Part shown: positions 1 to 8,521 of the stretch, in pieces
Position numbering within the stretch: the stretch's first letter is position 1
How the letters are laid out: each line of letters begins with the position of its first letter
Source: Bacteroidales bacterium UBA6360
GTDB taxonomy: Bacteria > Bacteroidota > Bacteroidia > Bacteroidales > UBA932
DNA: 47,861 nt
Assembly (NCBI GenBank): GCA_002440085.1
Contig: DJRM01000025.1
Coordinates: 1 to 47,861, forward strand
Direction: 5' to 3'
Translations under genes and position numbers: made by a program
Notes under the pieces: generated by a model
Told to the model about the DNA's origin: nothing
The model's database searches: none
Seen by the model: only the letters and a program-made list of their open reading frames with translations

Positions 1-605
1 CCGGCGGATGGCTGATGATTGTGCTGCTTCTGCTCTCGGTCGTGGCGGTGTACATCTTCGCGAGCAAATGGTGGATGATTCACAAGGCCGGAAAGGTGGA
101 GAAGAATTTCATGAATGAAATCAGGGACCTCATACATGAGGGAAAGATAAAGTCGGCGGTGTCGCTGTGTCAGAAATATGACACTCCGTCCGCAAGGCTT
201 GTCGAGAAGGGCATCGAGAGAATCGGAAGGCCGCTTCAGGACATCCAGACTGCCGTCGAGAACATGGGCAGCGTCGAGGTGGCAAGGCTTGAGAAAGGAC
301 TTCCTATGTTGGCGACAATCGCCGGAGGCGCGCCTATGATCGGATTCCTCGGGACTGTGACCGGTATGATTCGGGCATTCTTCAATATGTCAACCGCAGG
401 CAGCAACATCGACATTTCGCTGCTCGCCGGAGGCATCTACGAGGCGATGGTGACGACCGTCGGCGGTCTTGTCGTAGGAATCCTCGCATACTTCGCCTAC
501 AACTACCTGACTTCCCAGATTTCGGATCTCGTGTTCAAGATGGAGTCCGTGACCATCGACTTCATGGACCTGCTGCACGAGCCTGCGGAGAATGGGAAAG
601 AATAG
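1..605 (+). CDS. exbB: ExbB/TolQ/MotA-family proton channel protein (5' end outside window)
   Basis: This is the inner-membrane proton-channel subunit of the ExbB-ExbD-TonB system, which passes proton-motive force to TonB-dependent outer-membrane receptors. The frame is open to the left edge (codons for Gly-Gly-Trp-Leu precede the Met at 15), so the true start lies upstream. A first hydrophobic helix spans about 12 residues around MIVLLLLSVVAVYIF. A soluble stretch follows, then two hydrophobic segments with the family pattern: PMLATIAGGAPMIGFLGTV (near codon 100) and AMVTTVGGLVVGILAYF (near codon 145). ExbD follows 27 bp later on the same strand and a TonB gene after that, giving the classical gene order. 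The call is secure; only the N-terminus is missing. Confidence 0.93.
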   Translation, partial: GGWLMIVLLLLSVVAVYIFASKWWMIHKAGKVEKNFMNEIRDLIHEGKIKSAVSLCQKYDTPSARLVEKGIERIGRPLQDIQTAVENMGSVEVARLEKGLPMLATIAGGAPMIGFLGTVTGMIRAFFNMSTAGSNIDISLLAGGIYEAMVTTVGGLVVGILAYFAYNYLTSQISDLVFKMESVTIDFMDLLHEPAENGKE

Positions 606-632
606 CACTTTGATCTTCAGGAATTTAGAGAT

Positions 633-1043
633 ATGGCGATAAGAAGAACAACAAAGGTGGACTCGGGATTCTCGATGTCGTCGATGACTGACATCGTGTT
701 CCTGCTGCTTATATTCTTCCTGGTCACGTCGACGCTCATAAACCCCAACGCGCTGAAGCTTCTGCTTCCGAAGAGCACCGGACAAGTGTCGGCGAAGGCG
801 ACGGTGAGCGTGTCGATTGCGGATCACGGGAACGATGTCTACACCTATCATATAAACGGGAACAAGCAGCCGGTGCCTTTCAATGAGGTGGAGGACGACC
901 TGATTGACCTGCTTCAGGGAGAGGAGGATCCGACGTTCTCGATTTATGCGGACGAGACGGTTCCGATTAAGGAAGTGGTGCAGGTGATGAACATTGCGAA
1001 ACGTAATCACTATAAAGTGATAATGGCTACACAGCCGGAGTAA
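633..1043 (+). CDS. exbD: ExbD/TolR biopolymer transport protein
   Basis: ExbD is the single-span partner of ExbB; its membrane helix carries the aspartate that takes part in proton translocation. The protein is 136 residues, normal for the family. The helix at about residues 19-39 (MTDIVFLLLIFFLVTSTLI) contains the conserved Asp directly before the hydrophobic run. The remainder is a periplasmic domain ending in VMNIAKRNHYKVIMATQPE, the typical ExbD tail. It is 27 bp downstream of ExbB and probably co-transcribed. A hairpin repeat (1048-1154) begins 5 bp after the stop and could end or process the message before TonB. Confidence 0.95.
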   Translation: MAIRRTTKVDSGFSMSSMTDIVFLLLIFFLVTSTLINPNALKLLLPKSTGQVSAKATVSVSIADHGNDVYTYHINGNKQPVPFNEVEDDLIDLLQGEEDPTFSIYADETVPIKEVVQVMNIAKRNHYKVIMATQPE

Positions 1044-1047
1044 AACC

Positions 1048-1154
1048 GAATAAAGATGCCATCTGCTGCGTTGCGCTCAACTTTATAATCCTCACAACCG
1101 GGAGGTTGCTCCGGTTATAAAGTCTCGTGCGCCTTGCATCTGACACCTTTATTC
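1048..1154 (+). repeat. Intergenic structured repeat, family A, copy 1
   Basis: Outer arms GAATAAAG (1048-1055) and CTTTATTC (1147-1154) are perfectly complementary. An inner stem pairs ACTTTATAA (1080-1088) with TTATAAAGT (1115-1123) around the conserved core ATCCTCACAACC-n-GGTTGCTCCGG. The conserved words CTGCTGCGTTG and TGCGCCTTGCATC lie on either side. Related copies are at 16853-16973, 33194-33236, 34861-35098 (inverted) and 37080-37160. It fills most of the exbD-tonB gap. Function is unknown; a terminator, mRNA-end structure or REP/MITE-type element are all possible. Confidence 0.8.
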
Positions 1155-1231
1155 AATTTTACTGAAACAGAAGTCAGTGAAACAAGATTTACTAAAACAG
1201 ATCCTGCCAAGACAGGAAATGTAATTATATA

Positions 1232-2029
1232 ATGGAAGAGTACAAACAGGACAGGGAGAGGCAGAGGAAGCTGTCGCGGGCGGCCGGGATAGGGCTGACG
1301 GTGGCGGTGCATGCCGTGGCATTGTCCTGCGCGTGCTTTGCCGGAATGACATATCTGGATCCGCCGCCTCCGGAGAGGGAGGAGATTCTGATTGATTTTG
1401 ACGACGTCGAGGTTGAGGAGGTGAAGCCTGAGAGAAGATGGAGCCGGACGCGGATGAAGTCGCCGGAGCCGGACAGGACACGGCCGGACGAGCTCATGAA
1501 GATGTCGAAGGCGCAGATGGAGGGGACGAAACGGAATGTTGCGCAGGAGGCTACTGTGGGACCGGACGGCGATGTGGAAGTAAATGAGCCGAAGCGCGAG
1601 AAGGAGATAAACCGCAGGGCGCTGTTCCATGCCGCCGACAACCCAGAGGCGAAGGATACGCTCGCGCCGCAGACCGCGCGCACGGCAAGCGACGAATTGG
1701 AGACAGGGCACGCGAGCGGAAATGTGGAACGCGGAAAAGTTTCAGGCGAGCCGAACGCAAGGCTTGAGGGGCGCAGCGTCGTGGGGCATCTTGCACGGCC
1801 TGCCTACAACATACAGAAGGAAGGCACGGTCGTTGTCCGGATTGCCGTCGACCAGAATGGAAAGGTTGTCGAGGCTATCCCGGGGTTTGACGGAACCACG
1901 GTCGCCGACAAGTCGTTGTGGAACGCGGCACGGAATGCGGCGATGTCCGCGAAGTTCTCGAAGACGACGGATGTGACGAAGACGAAGCAATACGGGACGA
2001 TTACATATATATTCAAATTGACGAAATAG
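1232..2029 (+). CDS. tonB: TonB-family energy transducer
   Basis: The 265-residue protein has a short cytoplasmic tail, one membrane helix (about residues 19-41), and a Pro/Glu-rich stretch starting PPPPEREEILIDFDDVEVEE. A long charged periplasmic linker follows, then a C-terminal TonB domain (about 185-265, from VGHLARPAYNIQKEGTVVVR). In this family the C-terminal domain contacts the TonB box of outer-membrane receptors while the helix contacts ExbB-ExbD. Gene order exbB-exbD-tonB supports the assignment. The start at 1232 is the ATG just before the tail and helix. Whether it serves nutrient receptors or a Tol-like role cannot be told from sequence. Confidence 0.9.
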   Translation: MEEYKQDRERQRKLSRAAGIGLTVAVHAVALSCACFAGMTYLDPPPPEREEILIDFDDVEVEEVKPERRWSRTRMKSPEPDRTRPDELMKMSKAQMEGTKRNVAQEATVGPDGDVEVNEPKREKEINRRALFHAADNPEAKDTLAPQTARTASDELETGHASGNVERGKVSGEPNARLEGRSVVGHLARPAYNIQKEGTVVVRIAVDQNGKVVEAIPGFDGTTVADKSLWNAARNAAMSAKFSKTTDVTKTKQYGTITYIFKLTK

Positions 2030-2121
2030 TTCCCGCAGGCGACAAAAACATATAAGACAATAAGTTAACAGACTGACGCGAGTCAGAGTATAAATTTTTA
2101 AACGCCGGAAGGCACAAAGTA

Positions 2122-3618
2122 ATGGAGTACAACGAAAAGAGTGGCAGCGACCACAGCAGCGAAGGCCGTAGGGAGTACGGCAGCAACGAGTCAAGACCTT
2201 ACAGGTCAGGTTCAGAAAACGGCGGAAGGCGCCGCATCATCACAAGAAAAAGGGATGACCGTCCTTATATGACATCATCCGACACACCATCATCCTTCGG
2301 GGAAAGAAGGGAACGCCGTCCTTATGGCGAGAACCGCAAGCCATACGGCGAGAAAAAGAACTTCGGTGACAGGCCGGCAAGACCGTACCGTTCATCAGAA
2401 GGCGGAGAAAACGGAGAAAGGAGCGAGCGCAGGCCATACGGTGACAGGCCGTCATTCGGAGGCAACAGGCGCCCGTACGGAGATAGAAAGCCATCCTTCG
2501 GAGGAAGTCCGGACGGCGAAAGAAGGCCTTACCGTTCATCATCTGACGGAGAGAACAACTACGGAGAGCGCCGTTCCTACGGGGACAGGAAGCCGTCGTT
2601 CGGCGGCGAGAGGCCTTCCGGAGAGCATCGCGGCTTCGGTGAAAACAGAAAACCGTCATACGGTGAGGGAAGGAAGCCTTCTTTCAACGGGGACAGGAAG
2701 CCTGGATTCAAGAAGGCGGCTCCGGGAGGAAAGCCGGGATTCGGCGGCAAGCCGGGAGCGAAGGGAGGCAAGAAGCGTCCTGCACCTAAGCCGATGTTCC
2801 GCGCCGAGGACGAGAGCGGAATCGGGCAGATGATTGACAGGAGGAAGGCATTCGAGAACGAGAGGCTGTCCGACAACGACAATGTGGCGATTCCGTTCAA
2901 GGAGGAGTGCCGTCTGAACAAGTACATCGCAAATTCCGGAATATGCTCAAGGCGCGAGGCCGACAATTTCATACTCGCGGGTTGCGTGACGGTCAACGGC
3001 AACGTAGTCACTGAGCTCGGAACGAAGATCAACGTCACCAAGGACGATGTCCGCTTCAATGGTGAAAGGCTTCACGGCGAGGAGAAGGTCTATATCGTGA
3101 TGAACAAGCCGAAGGGCTTCGTGACAACGACCTCAGACCCGCACGCCGAGAAGACGGTGATGGATCTTCTTAAGAAATGCACCGCGAGGGTGTTCCCTGT
3201 GGGACGTCTCGACAAGAACACGACTGGTGTGCTGATGTTCACAAACGACGGTGAGATTGCGGAAAGGCTTACCCACCCGGCATACGACAAGAAGAAAATC
3301 TATCAGGTTTCCCTCGACAAGGACCTCACTCAGGAGGACTATGACAAGATTCTCGCGGGCGTAACGCTCTCTGACGGGGACGTCGCTGCGGATGCCCTCG
3401 ACTACATCGAGGAAAACGACCACCGCAAGATCGGCATCGAGATTCACTCGGGAAAGAACCGCATCGTCCGTCGCATCTTCGAATCGCTCGGCTACGACGT
3501 GAAGGCCCTCGACAGGGTCTATTTCGCGGGACTCACGAAGAAAAACCTCAAGAGGGGCGACTGGAGATACCTCACCGAGGGCGAGGTCAACATCCTCAAG
3601 ATGGGCGCGTATATTTAG
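2122..3618 (+). CDS. Pseudouridine synthase, RsuA/RluB family, with long basic low-complexity N-terminus
   Basis: The enzyme isomerises a specific uridine of ribosomal RNA to pseudouridine. An S4 RNA-binding domain lies at about residues 263-315 (CRLNKYIANSGICSRREADN). The catalytic domain follows, with the family motif GRLDKNTTGVL; Asp364 is the expected nucleophile. The C-terminus contains HSGKNRIVRRIFESLGY, typical of the RsuA/RluB/RluE/RluF group. Residues 1-255 are a disordered, Arg/Gly/Ser/Tyr-rich leader with about ten RPYG(D/E) and KPSFGG type repeats. Such leaders are common in Bacteroidota versions and make this protein about twice the length of E. coli RsuA. Era follows 56 bp downstream, suggesting a ribosome-maturation pair. 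The exact RNA target is not assignable. Confidence 0.92.
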   Translation: MEYNEKSGSDHSSEGRREYGSNESRPYRSGSENGGRRRIITRKRDDRPYMTSSDTPSSFGERRERRPYGENRKPYGEKKNFGDRPARPYRSSEGGENGERSERRPYGDRPSFGGNRRPYGDRKPSFGGSPDGERRPYRSSSDGENNYGERRSYGDRKPSFGGERPSGEHRGFGENRKPSYGEGRKPSFNGDRKPGFKKAAPGGKPGFGGKPGAKGGKKRPAPKPMFRAEDESGIGQMIDRRKAFENERLSDNDNVAIPFKEECRLNKYIANSGICSRREADNFILAGCVTVNGNVVTELGTKINVTKDDVRFNGERLHGEEKVYIVMNKPKGFVTTTSDPHAEKTVMDLLKKCTARVFPVGRLDKNTTGVLMFTNDGEIAERLTHPAYDKKKIYQVSLDKDLTQEDYDKILAGVTLSDGDVAADALDYIEENDHRKIGIEIHSGKNRIVRRIFESLGYDVKALDRVYFAGLTKKNLKRGDWRYLTEGEVNILKMGAYI

Positions 3619-3674
3619 TCCGCCTGCAAGTTTTCGTGGAAGGATGAAGGTCCGCTTTCGTCCTTCCGGTTTGA

Positions 3675-4589
3675 ATGACTATGGAAGACAAGACGAATAA
3701 GGAAACCGCAAGGCACAGAGCCGGATTTGTCAACATCATCGGTAATCCGAATGTCGGCAAATCCACTCTTATGAATGCCCTTGTCGGTGAAAAGCTGTCG
3801 ATTGTGACGGCCAAGGCCCAGACGACGCGGCATAGGATTATGGGAATTGTGAACGGGGACGACTACCAGATTGTCTATTCCGACACCCCGGGAATCCTGA
3901 AGCCGAACTACCGTCTGCAGGAGAGCATGATGAACTTCGTGGAGACGGCAATCGGTGACGCGGACATAATTCTCTATGTGACGGACACCGTGGAGAAGCC
4001 GGACAAGAACGAGGAATGGATTGCGAAACTCCAGAGGCTGGAATGCCCGATTGTGTTGGTCATCAACAAGATAGACATCAGCACGCAGGAAAAGGTGCTG
4101 GAGCTGATGGCATGGTGGAAGGAAAGGCTTCCGAAGGCAACGATATTCCCGGCATCGGCGCAGGAGAGGTTCAATCTCGACAACATCTACGACGCAATTG
4201 TCGCCGCCCTGCCCGTCGCTCCGCCATGGTACGACAAGGACGTTTTCACGGACAAGAACCTGCGCTTCTTCGCGTCGGAGATTATCCGCGAGAAGATTTT
4301 CCTGAACTATTCCCAGGAGGTTCCGTACAGCTGCGAGGTCGTCGTGGAGCAGTTCAAGGAGGGCGAGGAAAGGTATGAAATCAGCGCGGTCATCTATGTG
4401 ATGAGGGAGTCCCAGAAGGGAATCATCATCGGCAAGGGAGGCGCGATGCTTAAGAAGGTCGGCACGCAGGCACGCATCGATATGGAGGATTTCTTCCAGA
4501 AGAAGGTCTTCCTCAACCTCTTCGTCAAGGTCGATGACGGATGGAGGGAGAGCAGGAAGGAACTGAAGAGGTTCGGCTATGAGTGGTAG
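3675..4589 (+). CDS. era: GTPase Era (16S rRNA maturation)
   Basis: Era is an essential GTPase that binds the 3' end of 16S rRNA and assists 30S assembly. All G motifs are visible: GNPNVGKST (G1, about residue 18), DTPG (G3), NKID (G4) and SAQ (G5). The C-terminal KH domain has the GxxG loop in IIIGKGGAMLKKVG. Length 304 is normal. The ATG at 3675 is used; a second in-frame ATG at 3681 is equally possible. It lies between the pseudouridine synthase and parC on the same strand. Confidence 0.97.
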   Translation: MTMEDKTNKETARHRAGFVNIIGNPNVGKSTLMNALVGEKLSIVTAKAQTTRHRIMGIVNGDDYQIVYSDTPGILKPNYRLQESMMNFVETAIGDADIILYVTDTVEKPDKNEEWIAKLQRLECPIVLVINKIDISTQEKVLELMAWWKERLPKATIFPASAQERFNLDNIYDAIVAALPVAPPWYDKDVFTDKNLRFFASEIIREKIFLNYSQEVPYSCEVVVEQFKEGEERYEISAVIYVMRESQKGIIIGKGGAMLKKVGTQARIDMEDFFQKKVFLNLFVKVDDGWRESRKELKRFGYEW

Positions 4590-4681
4590 GTCTTTATGGC
4601 GTCATTGTGCGTCTGAAGCCTTGTTTTAAGAATATAAACCGCAGATACCCAATTGGGGGCATCTGAAACAGGAGACTGACT

Positions 4682-7594
4682 ATGAGCAAGAAGGACGATT
4701 TGGAAACGCCGGAAAACGAGGAACTTGAGAACGGAGGAGCCGGAGACATGGCTTCATCTGACGACAATTCCAAGAACGGTATGACCTCTTCTGAAGAAGA
4801 GTCCGCAGAGGATTTGGAGGATGCCGTAGCCCCGGAAGATGGAGACGCTGAGGTTCCCGACGGGGAGGCCTCCGGGAAGTTTGACAAGCTTCTCGGGGAG
4901 GACAGCCGGCATTTCAAACTGTCCGGAATGTTCAAGGACTGGTATCTGGACTATGCATCCTACACCATCCTCTACAGGGCGGTGCCGCACATCGTCGACG
5001 GACTGAAGCCGGTGCAGAGGCGCGTGCTGCACGCGATGTGGAAGATTGACGACGGGGCCTACACCAAGGTCGCGAACATCATCGGACAGGCGATGCAGTA
5101 CCACCCGCACGGAGACGCCTCCATCGGAGGAGCCCTCGTGCAGCTCGGTCAGAAGGGTCTGCTCATCGACTGTCAGGGAAACTGGGGAAGCATCATCACG
5201 GGCGACGCCAACGCCGCTCCGCGATACATCGAGGCGCGTCTGAGCAAGTTTGCCAAGGAGGTAGTGTTCAACCCGAAGACGACCCCGTGGATGACCTCAT
5301 ACGACGGCCGCAACCAGGAGCCGGTGGAACTGCCGGTCAAGTTCCCGCTGCTGCTCGCGCAGGGCACCGAAGGAATCGCCGCAGGTCTCGCCTCCAAGAT
5401 TCTCCCGCACAACTTCAACGAGCTGATTGACGCATCGATAGCCATACTGGAGGACAGGCCGTTCGAGATTCTCCCGGACTTCCCTACCGGCGGCTACGCG
5501 GACTGCTCGCGCTACAACAACGGACGGCGCGGCGGTGTGATTAAGGTGCGCGCCAAAATCGAGAAAATCGACAAGAACACCATCGCCGTCACCGAAATCC
5601 CCTACGGAAAGACGACGCATCTGCTTATTGACTCCATTCTCAAGGCAAAGGATAAAGGAAAGATAAAGATTCGCAAGATTGAGGATCTCACCACCGAGAA
5701 GGCGGAGATATTGATTCATCTTCCGAACGACGTCTCGCCGGACAAGACGATTGACGCGCTCTACGCATTCACGGACTGCGAGGTTTCCATATCCCCGAAC
5801 ACATGCGTCATCATCGACAAGAAGCCGCAGTTCCTCGGGGTCGATGAAGTCCTGCGATACGACACTCTTCACACGGAAGACCTTCTCCGTCAGGAACTTG
5901 AGATTCGTCTCGGCGAACTAGAAAGCGACTGGCACTACAATTCCCTCGAACGCATATTCTTCGAGCAGAGGGTCTATAAGATTCTCGAAAAGGACGACGC
6001 GAAGACATGGGAAATCCAGCTGAAGGAGGTGTTCGCGAAGATGAAGGAATATCAGAACCTTCTCAAGCGCGAAATCCTCATGGAGGACATTCTCAAGCTT
6101 GTCGAGAAGCCTGTGCGCAAGATTTCCAAGTTCGACACGAAGGCTGTCGATGAGAAGATTCGGGGCATCGAGGACGAAATGGACGAGGTCCGAAACAATC
6201 TCGGACACCTCACGGAATACACGATAAGGTGGTTCAGCAGCCTCAAGAAGAAATACGGCAAGGACTGGCCGAGGCAGACGGAAATCACCGGATTCGAGAG
6301 CATCGCCGCGACAAAGGTCGTGAACAACAACGCGAAGCTCTATGCCAACCGCGCCGAGGGATTCGTGGGAATCGGTCTTAAGAAGGACGAGAACACGGAG
6401 TTTGTCTGCGACTGCTCGGATATGTCCGAATTTGTCGTGATTATGAAGGACGGCAAGTACAAGGTGATGAAGGTCGGGGAGAAGGTCTATGTCGGGCAGG
6501 ATTTCCTCTATGTGGGTCTGTTCAACCGTGGCGACGAGCGGACGATCTACAATGTGATCTACCGCGACGGCAAGGGTCCGGTCAGCTACGCGAAGAGGTT
6601 TGCGCTCACTTCAATTACCCGCGACAAGGACTACGACATCACGCAGGGCACGCCTGGTTCGGTGATTCAGTGGCTCACGGTCAATCCGAACGGCGAGGCC
6701 GAGACGGTGAAGGTCTATCTCAAGGCGAAGCCGAAGCTGAAGAAACTCATCGACGAATACGACTTCTCGCAGCTCGACATCAAGGGACGGAGCTCACGCG
6801 GAAATGTCGTGGCGAAGAAGAACGCCGTGCAGAAGATTGCTCTCAAGTCCAGGGGGGCATCGACCATCGGCGGCAAGGACATCTGGTTCGACGCCGACAT
6901 CCAGAAGCTCAACGACGAGGAGCGCGGCCAGTATCTCGGCAAGTTCAACACCGGTGACCATATCCTCGCGGTGTTCAAGGACGGAACCTACTACACCACA
7001 GGCTTCGACCTGAGCAGCCGCTATCAGGGCGAGCTTCTCCTCATCGAGAAATACGAGATCGGCAAGACCTTCACCGCACTCTACTACGACAAGGCGGCGA
7101 AGTCGTTCTATATCAAGCGGTTCTCCTTCGACGTGAGCGACAACAACCCCGTCCCGTTCATCGCGGACAGCAAGGGTTCCTATCTCGTGGCTCTGAGCGA
7201 GGACAGGCATCCGCAGTTCGAGATTGTCTTCGGAGGAAAGCACGCGCACAGGGAGCCTGAAAAGGTGGATGCGGAGGAGTTCATAGCGAAGAAGGGTCTG
7301 ACAGCGAAGGGCAAGAAGGTCAGTGCGATGGACGTGAAGAAAGTGCGCTTCGTCGAGCCGCTTGTGAAGCCAGAGGATGAAGCTGAGGAGACCGCCGGGA
7401 CGGAAGGAGACAGCGACGAGGCTGAAACGCAGGAAGTTCCGGCAACAGTGACGAAGGACACTCCGACAGGAGGAGCAAGAGATATTCAGGCAGGGGCTGC
7501 GAAGAATGCGGTGGTGAGCGGGACGACGGTCGTGCAGGTGAACCCGGACGAGCCGCTGGACCTGAACCTTGACGACGAACCTACTTTATTTTGA
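4682..7594 (+). CDS. parC: DNA topoisomerase IV subunit A (GyrA/ParC family)
   Basis: This is the breakage-rejoining subunit of a type IIA topoisomerase. The winged-helix/tower core begins near residue 85 (DYASYTILYRAVPHIVDGLK). The active-site tyrosine is Tyr182 in AAPRYIEARLS. The quinolone-region pattern YHPHGDASI is present. No canonical GyrA box (QRRGGRG) is seen and the C-terminal propeller looks degenerate, which with the length of 970 favours ParC over GyrA. Acidic low-complexity tails flank both ends (residues 1-75 and after about 890), as in other Bacteroidota ParC proteins. No parE lies nearby. GyrA is the only serious alternative. Confidence 0.9.
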   Translation: MSKKDDLETPENEELENGGAGDMASSDDNSKNGMTSSEEESAEDLEDAVAPEDGDAEVPDGEASGKFDKLLGEDSRHFKLSGMFKDWYLDYASYTILYRAVPHIVDGLKPVQRRVLHAMWKIDDGAYTKVANIIGQAMQYHPHGDASIGGALVQLGQKGLLIDCQGNWGSIITGDANAAPRYIEARLSKFAKEVVFNPKTTPWMTSYDGRNQEPVELPVKFPLLLAQGTEGIAAGLASKILPHNFNELIDASIAILEDRPFEILPDFPTGGYADCSRYNNGRRGGVIKVRAKIEKIDKNTIAVTEIPYGKTTHLLIDSILKAKDKGKIKIRKIEDLTTEKAEILIHLPNDVSPDKTIDALYAFTDCEVSISPNTCVIIDKKPQFLGVDEVLRYDTLHTEDLLRQELEIRLGELESDWHYNSLERIFFEQRVYKILEKDDAKTWEIQLKEVFAKMKEYQNLLKREILMEDILKLVEKPVRKISKFDTKAVDEKIRGIEDEMDEVRNNLGHLTEYTIRWFSSLKKKYGKDWPRQTEITGFESIAATKVVNNNAKLYANRAEGFVGIGLKKDENTEFVCDCSDMSEFVVIMKDGKYKVMKVGEKVYVGQDFLYVGLFNRGDERTIYNVIYRDGKGPVSYAKRFALTSITRDKDYDITQGTPGSVIQWLTVNPNGEAETVKVYLKAKPKLKKLIDEYDFSQLDIKGRSSRGNVVAKKNAVQKIALKSRGASTIGGKDIWFDADIQKLNDEERGQYLGKFNTGDHILAVFKDGTYYTTGFDLSSRYQGELLLIEKYEIGKTFTALYYDKAAKSFYIKRFSFDVSDNNPVPFIADSKGSYLVALSEDRHPQFEIVFGGKHAHREPEKVDAEEFIAKKGLTAKGKKVSAMDVKKVRFVEPLVKPEDEAEETAGTEGDSDEAETQEVPATVTKDTPTGGARDIQAGAAKNAVVSGTTVVQVNPDEPLDLNLDDEPTLF

Positions 7595-7611
7595 CCCCTC
7601 CCGCTTGTATC

Positions 7612-7713
7612 TTGCCCCCTCCCGTCCCCTCGTAGGGGAAGTGGTGCTACGCGGAACCCTATCCCACAAGGCTTCGCTTCGTTGCGCTTCGCACGGCGCT
7701 GATGCGCCTTGTC
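7612..7713 (+). repeat. Intergenic structured repeat, family B, copy 1
   Basis: The sequence begins CCCCTCCCGTCCCCTCG, includes the small hairpin CCCCTCGTAGGGG, and contains GGCGC-TGAT-GCGCC. ACAAGGC (7666-7672) is complementary to GCCTTGT (7706-7712). It matches the reverse complement of 28062-28168 over about 100 bp, where the TGAT hairpin reads GACGC-TGAT-GCGTC, so the stem has changed on both sides. It occupies the gap between parC and the shikimate kinase. Confidence 0.75.
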
Positions 7714-7761
7714 TGAAAGGAAGAATAAATGACAATAACACTCACTGGAATCGAAGGTGAA

Positions 7762-8430
7762 ATGATTATTACATTGACCGGAATGATGGGATGCGGAAAG
7801 AGCAGCGTCGGCAGGGAACTGTCGGGGCTGCTTTCGCTGCCTTTCGTCGACTTGGACGAGTACATCGAGAGCCGCGAGGGGCGAAGCATCCGGGATATTT
7901 TTGAGGACGAGGGAGAGGCAGCGTTCAGAAAGATGGAACTGGAGTCACTGAAGGAGATTTTGGCTCAAGACAATATAATTCTCTCCCTCGGCGGCGGCAC
8001 GATCACAACGCCGGAGTGCGCGGACCTTGTCTCCGCCCGCACATTTTGCATCTACCTGAAAGCCTCCCCCGCCACACTCCTCGCGCACCTCGAACACGAA
8101 TCCGCAGGCCGCCCGATGCTAAACCCAACCGATGCTGGAACAAGCACCGGCAACACGGAGACAGTCACGCTCCAGAACTCTAACCCCAGTTCATCCAAGA
8201 ACACCCCAAGCATTTCACTAAAAGACGCCAAACAGCAGCTTCAACGGCGCATCACGGCACTGCTCACCCAGCGCACCCCCATCTACGAAGCAACCGCCCG
8301 CCACATAGTCTCAACAGACGGCCTCTCCATCCCCCAAATCGCCGCCGCCATCTCCAAACTACCGAACAAATATGTCACAAATCACCGAATGAACCACTCT
8401 CAACTTACCGAACAAAACAGTCACAATTAA
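7762..8430 (+). CDS. aroK: Shikimate kinase
   Basis: The enzyme phosphorylates shikimate at O3 in the chorismate pathway. The P-loop GMMGCGKSSVG is at residues 7-17, followed by DLDEYIE (shikimate-binding Asp) and LSLGGGT (Walker-B-like glycine loop). An in-frame ATG at 7729 would add 11 residues (MTITLTGIEGE) that resemble the true start MIITLTG; both have purine-rich upstream sequence, and 7762 is preferred because family members begin at the first strand. About 25 Ser/Thr/Asn-rich residues are inserted after GRPML, before the LID arginine region. The last 22 codons are encoded by a 23-bp tandem repeat (8361 onward), so the C-terminus is atypical and may have been extended. Confidence 0.9.
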   Translation: MIITLTGMMGCGKSSVGRELSGLLSLPFVDLDEYIESREGRSIRDIFEDEGEAAFRKMELESLKEILAQDNIILSLGGGTITTPECADLVSARTFCIYLKASPATLLAHLEHESAGRPMLNPTDAGTSTGNTETVTLQNSNPSSSKNTPSISLKDAKQQLQRRITALLTQRTPIYEATARHIVSTDGLSIPQIAAAISKLPNKYVTNHRMNHSQLTEQNSHN

Positions 8431-8464
8431 CCGAACGAATTTGTCACAATTTACCGAATTTACC
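8361..8464. repeat. 23-bp tandem repeat array, four and a half units
   Basis: Units start at 8361, 8384, 8407, 8430 and (partial) 8453, each beginning ACCGAA. Units 1, 3 and 4 share the pattern ACCGAAC(A/G)AAnnnGTCACAA; unit 2 is more diverged. The period is exactly 23 bp. The array crosses the aroK stop codon (8428-8430) and ends about 60 bp before the 3' end of ATPase gene 1. Iteron-like protein-binding sites or the relic end of a transposon with multiple terminal repeats are possible readings. Confidence 0.85.
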
Positions 8465-8521
8465 ATTAAACATCTGGTAATCAACCTATAACAAAGATAT
8501 CAGATTATGGCATGTTCTAAA

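Noticed and set aside
390..1010. Long open frame on the minus strand opposite exbB/exbD
   Set aside because: It overlaps two certain genes antisense and its Arg/His-rich product has no domain; it is a by-product of codon bias in the real genes.
4682..7594. DNA gyrase subunit A instead of ParC
   Set aside because: No QRRGGRG-type GyrA box was found and the C-terminal region and tails fit Bacteroidota ParC; gyrase is not wholly excluded.
8361..8464. 23-bp tandem repeats as a CRISPR array
   Set aside because: Units are directly joined without spacers, are imperfect, and no cas gene is nearby.
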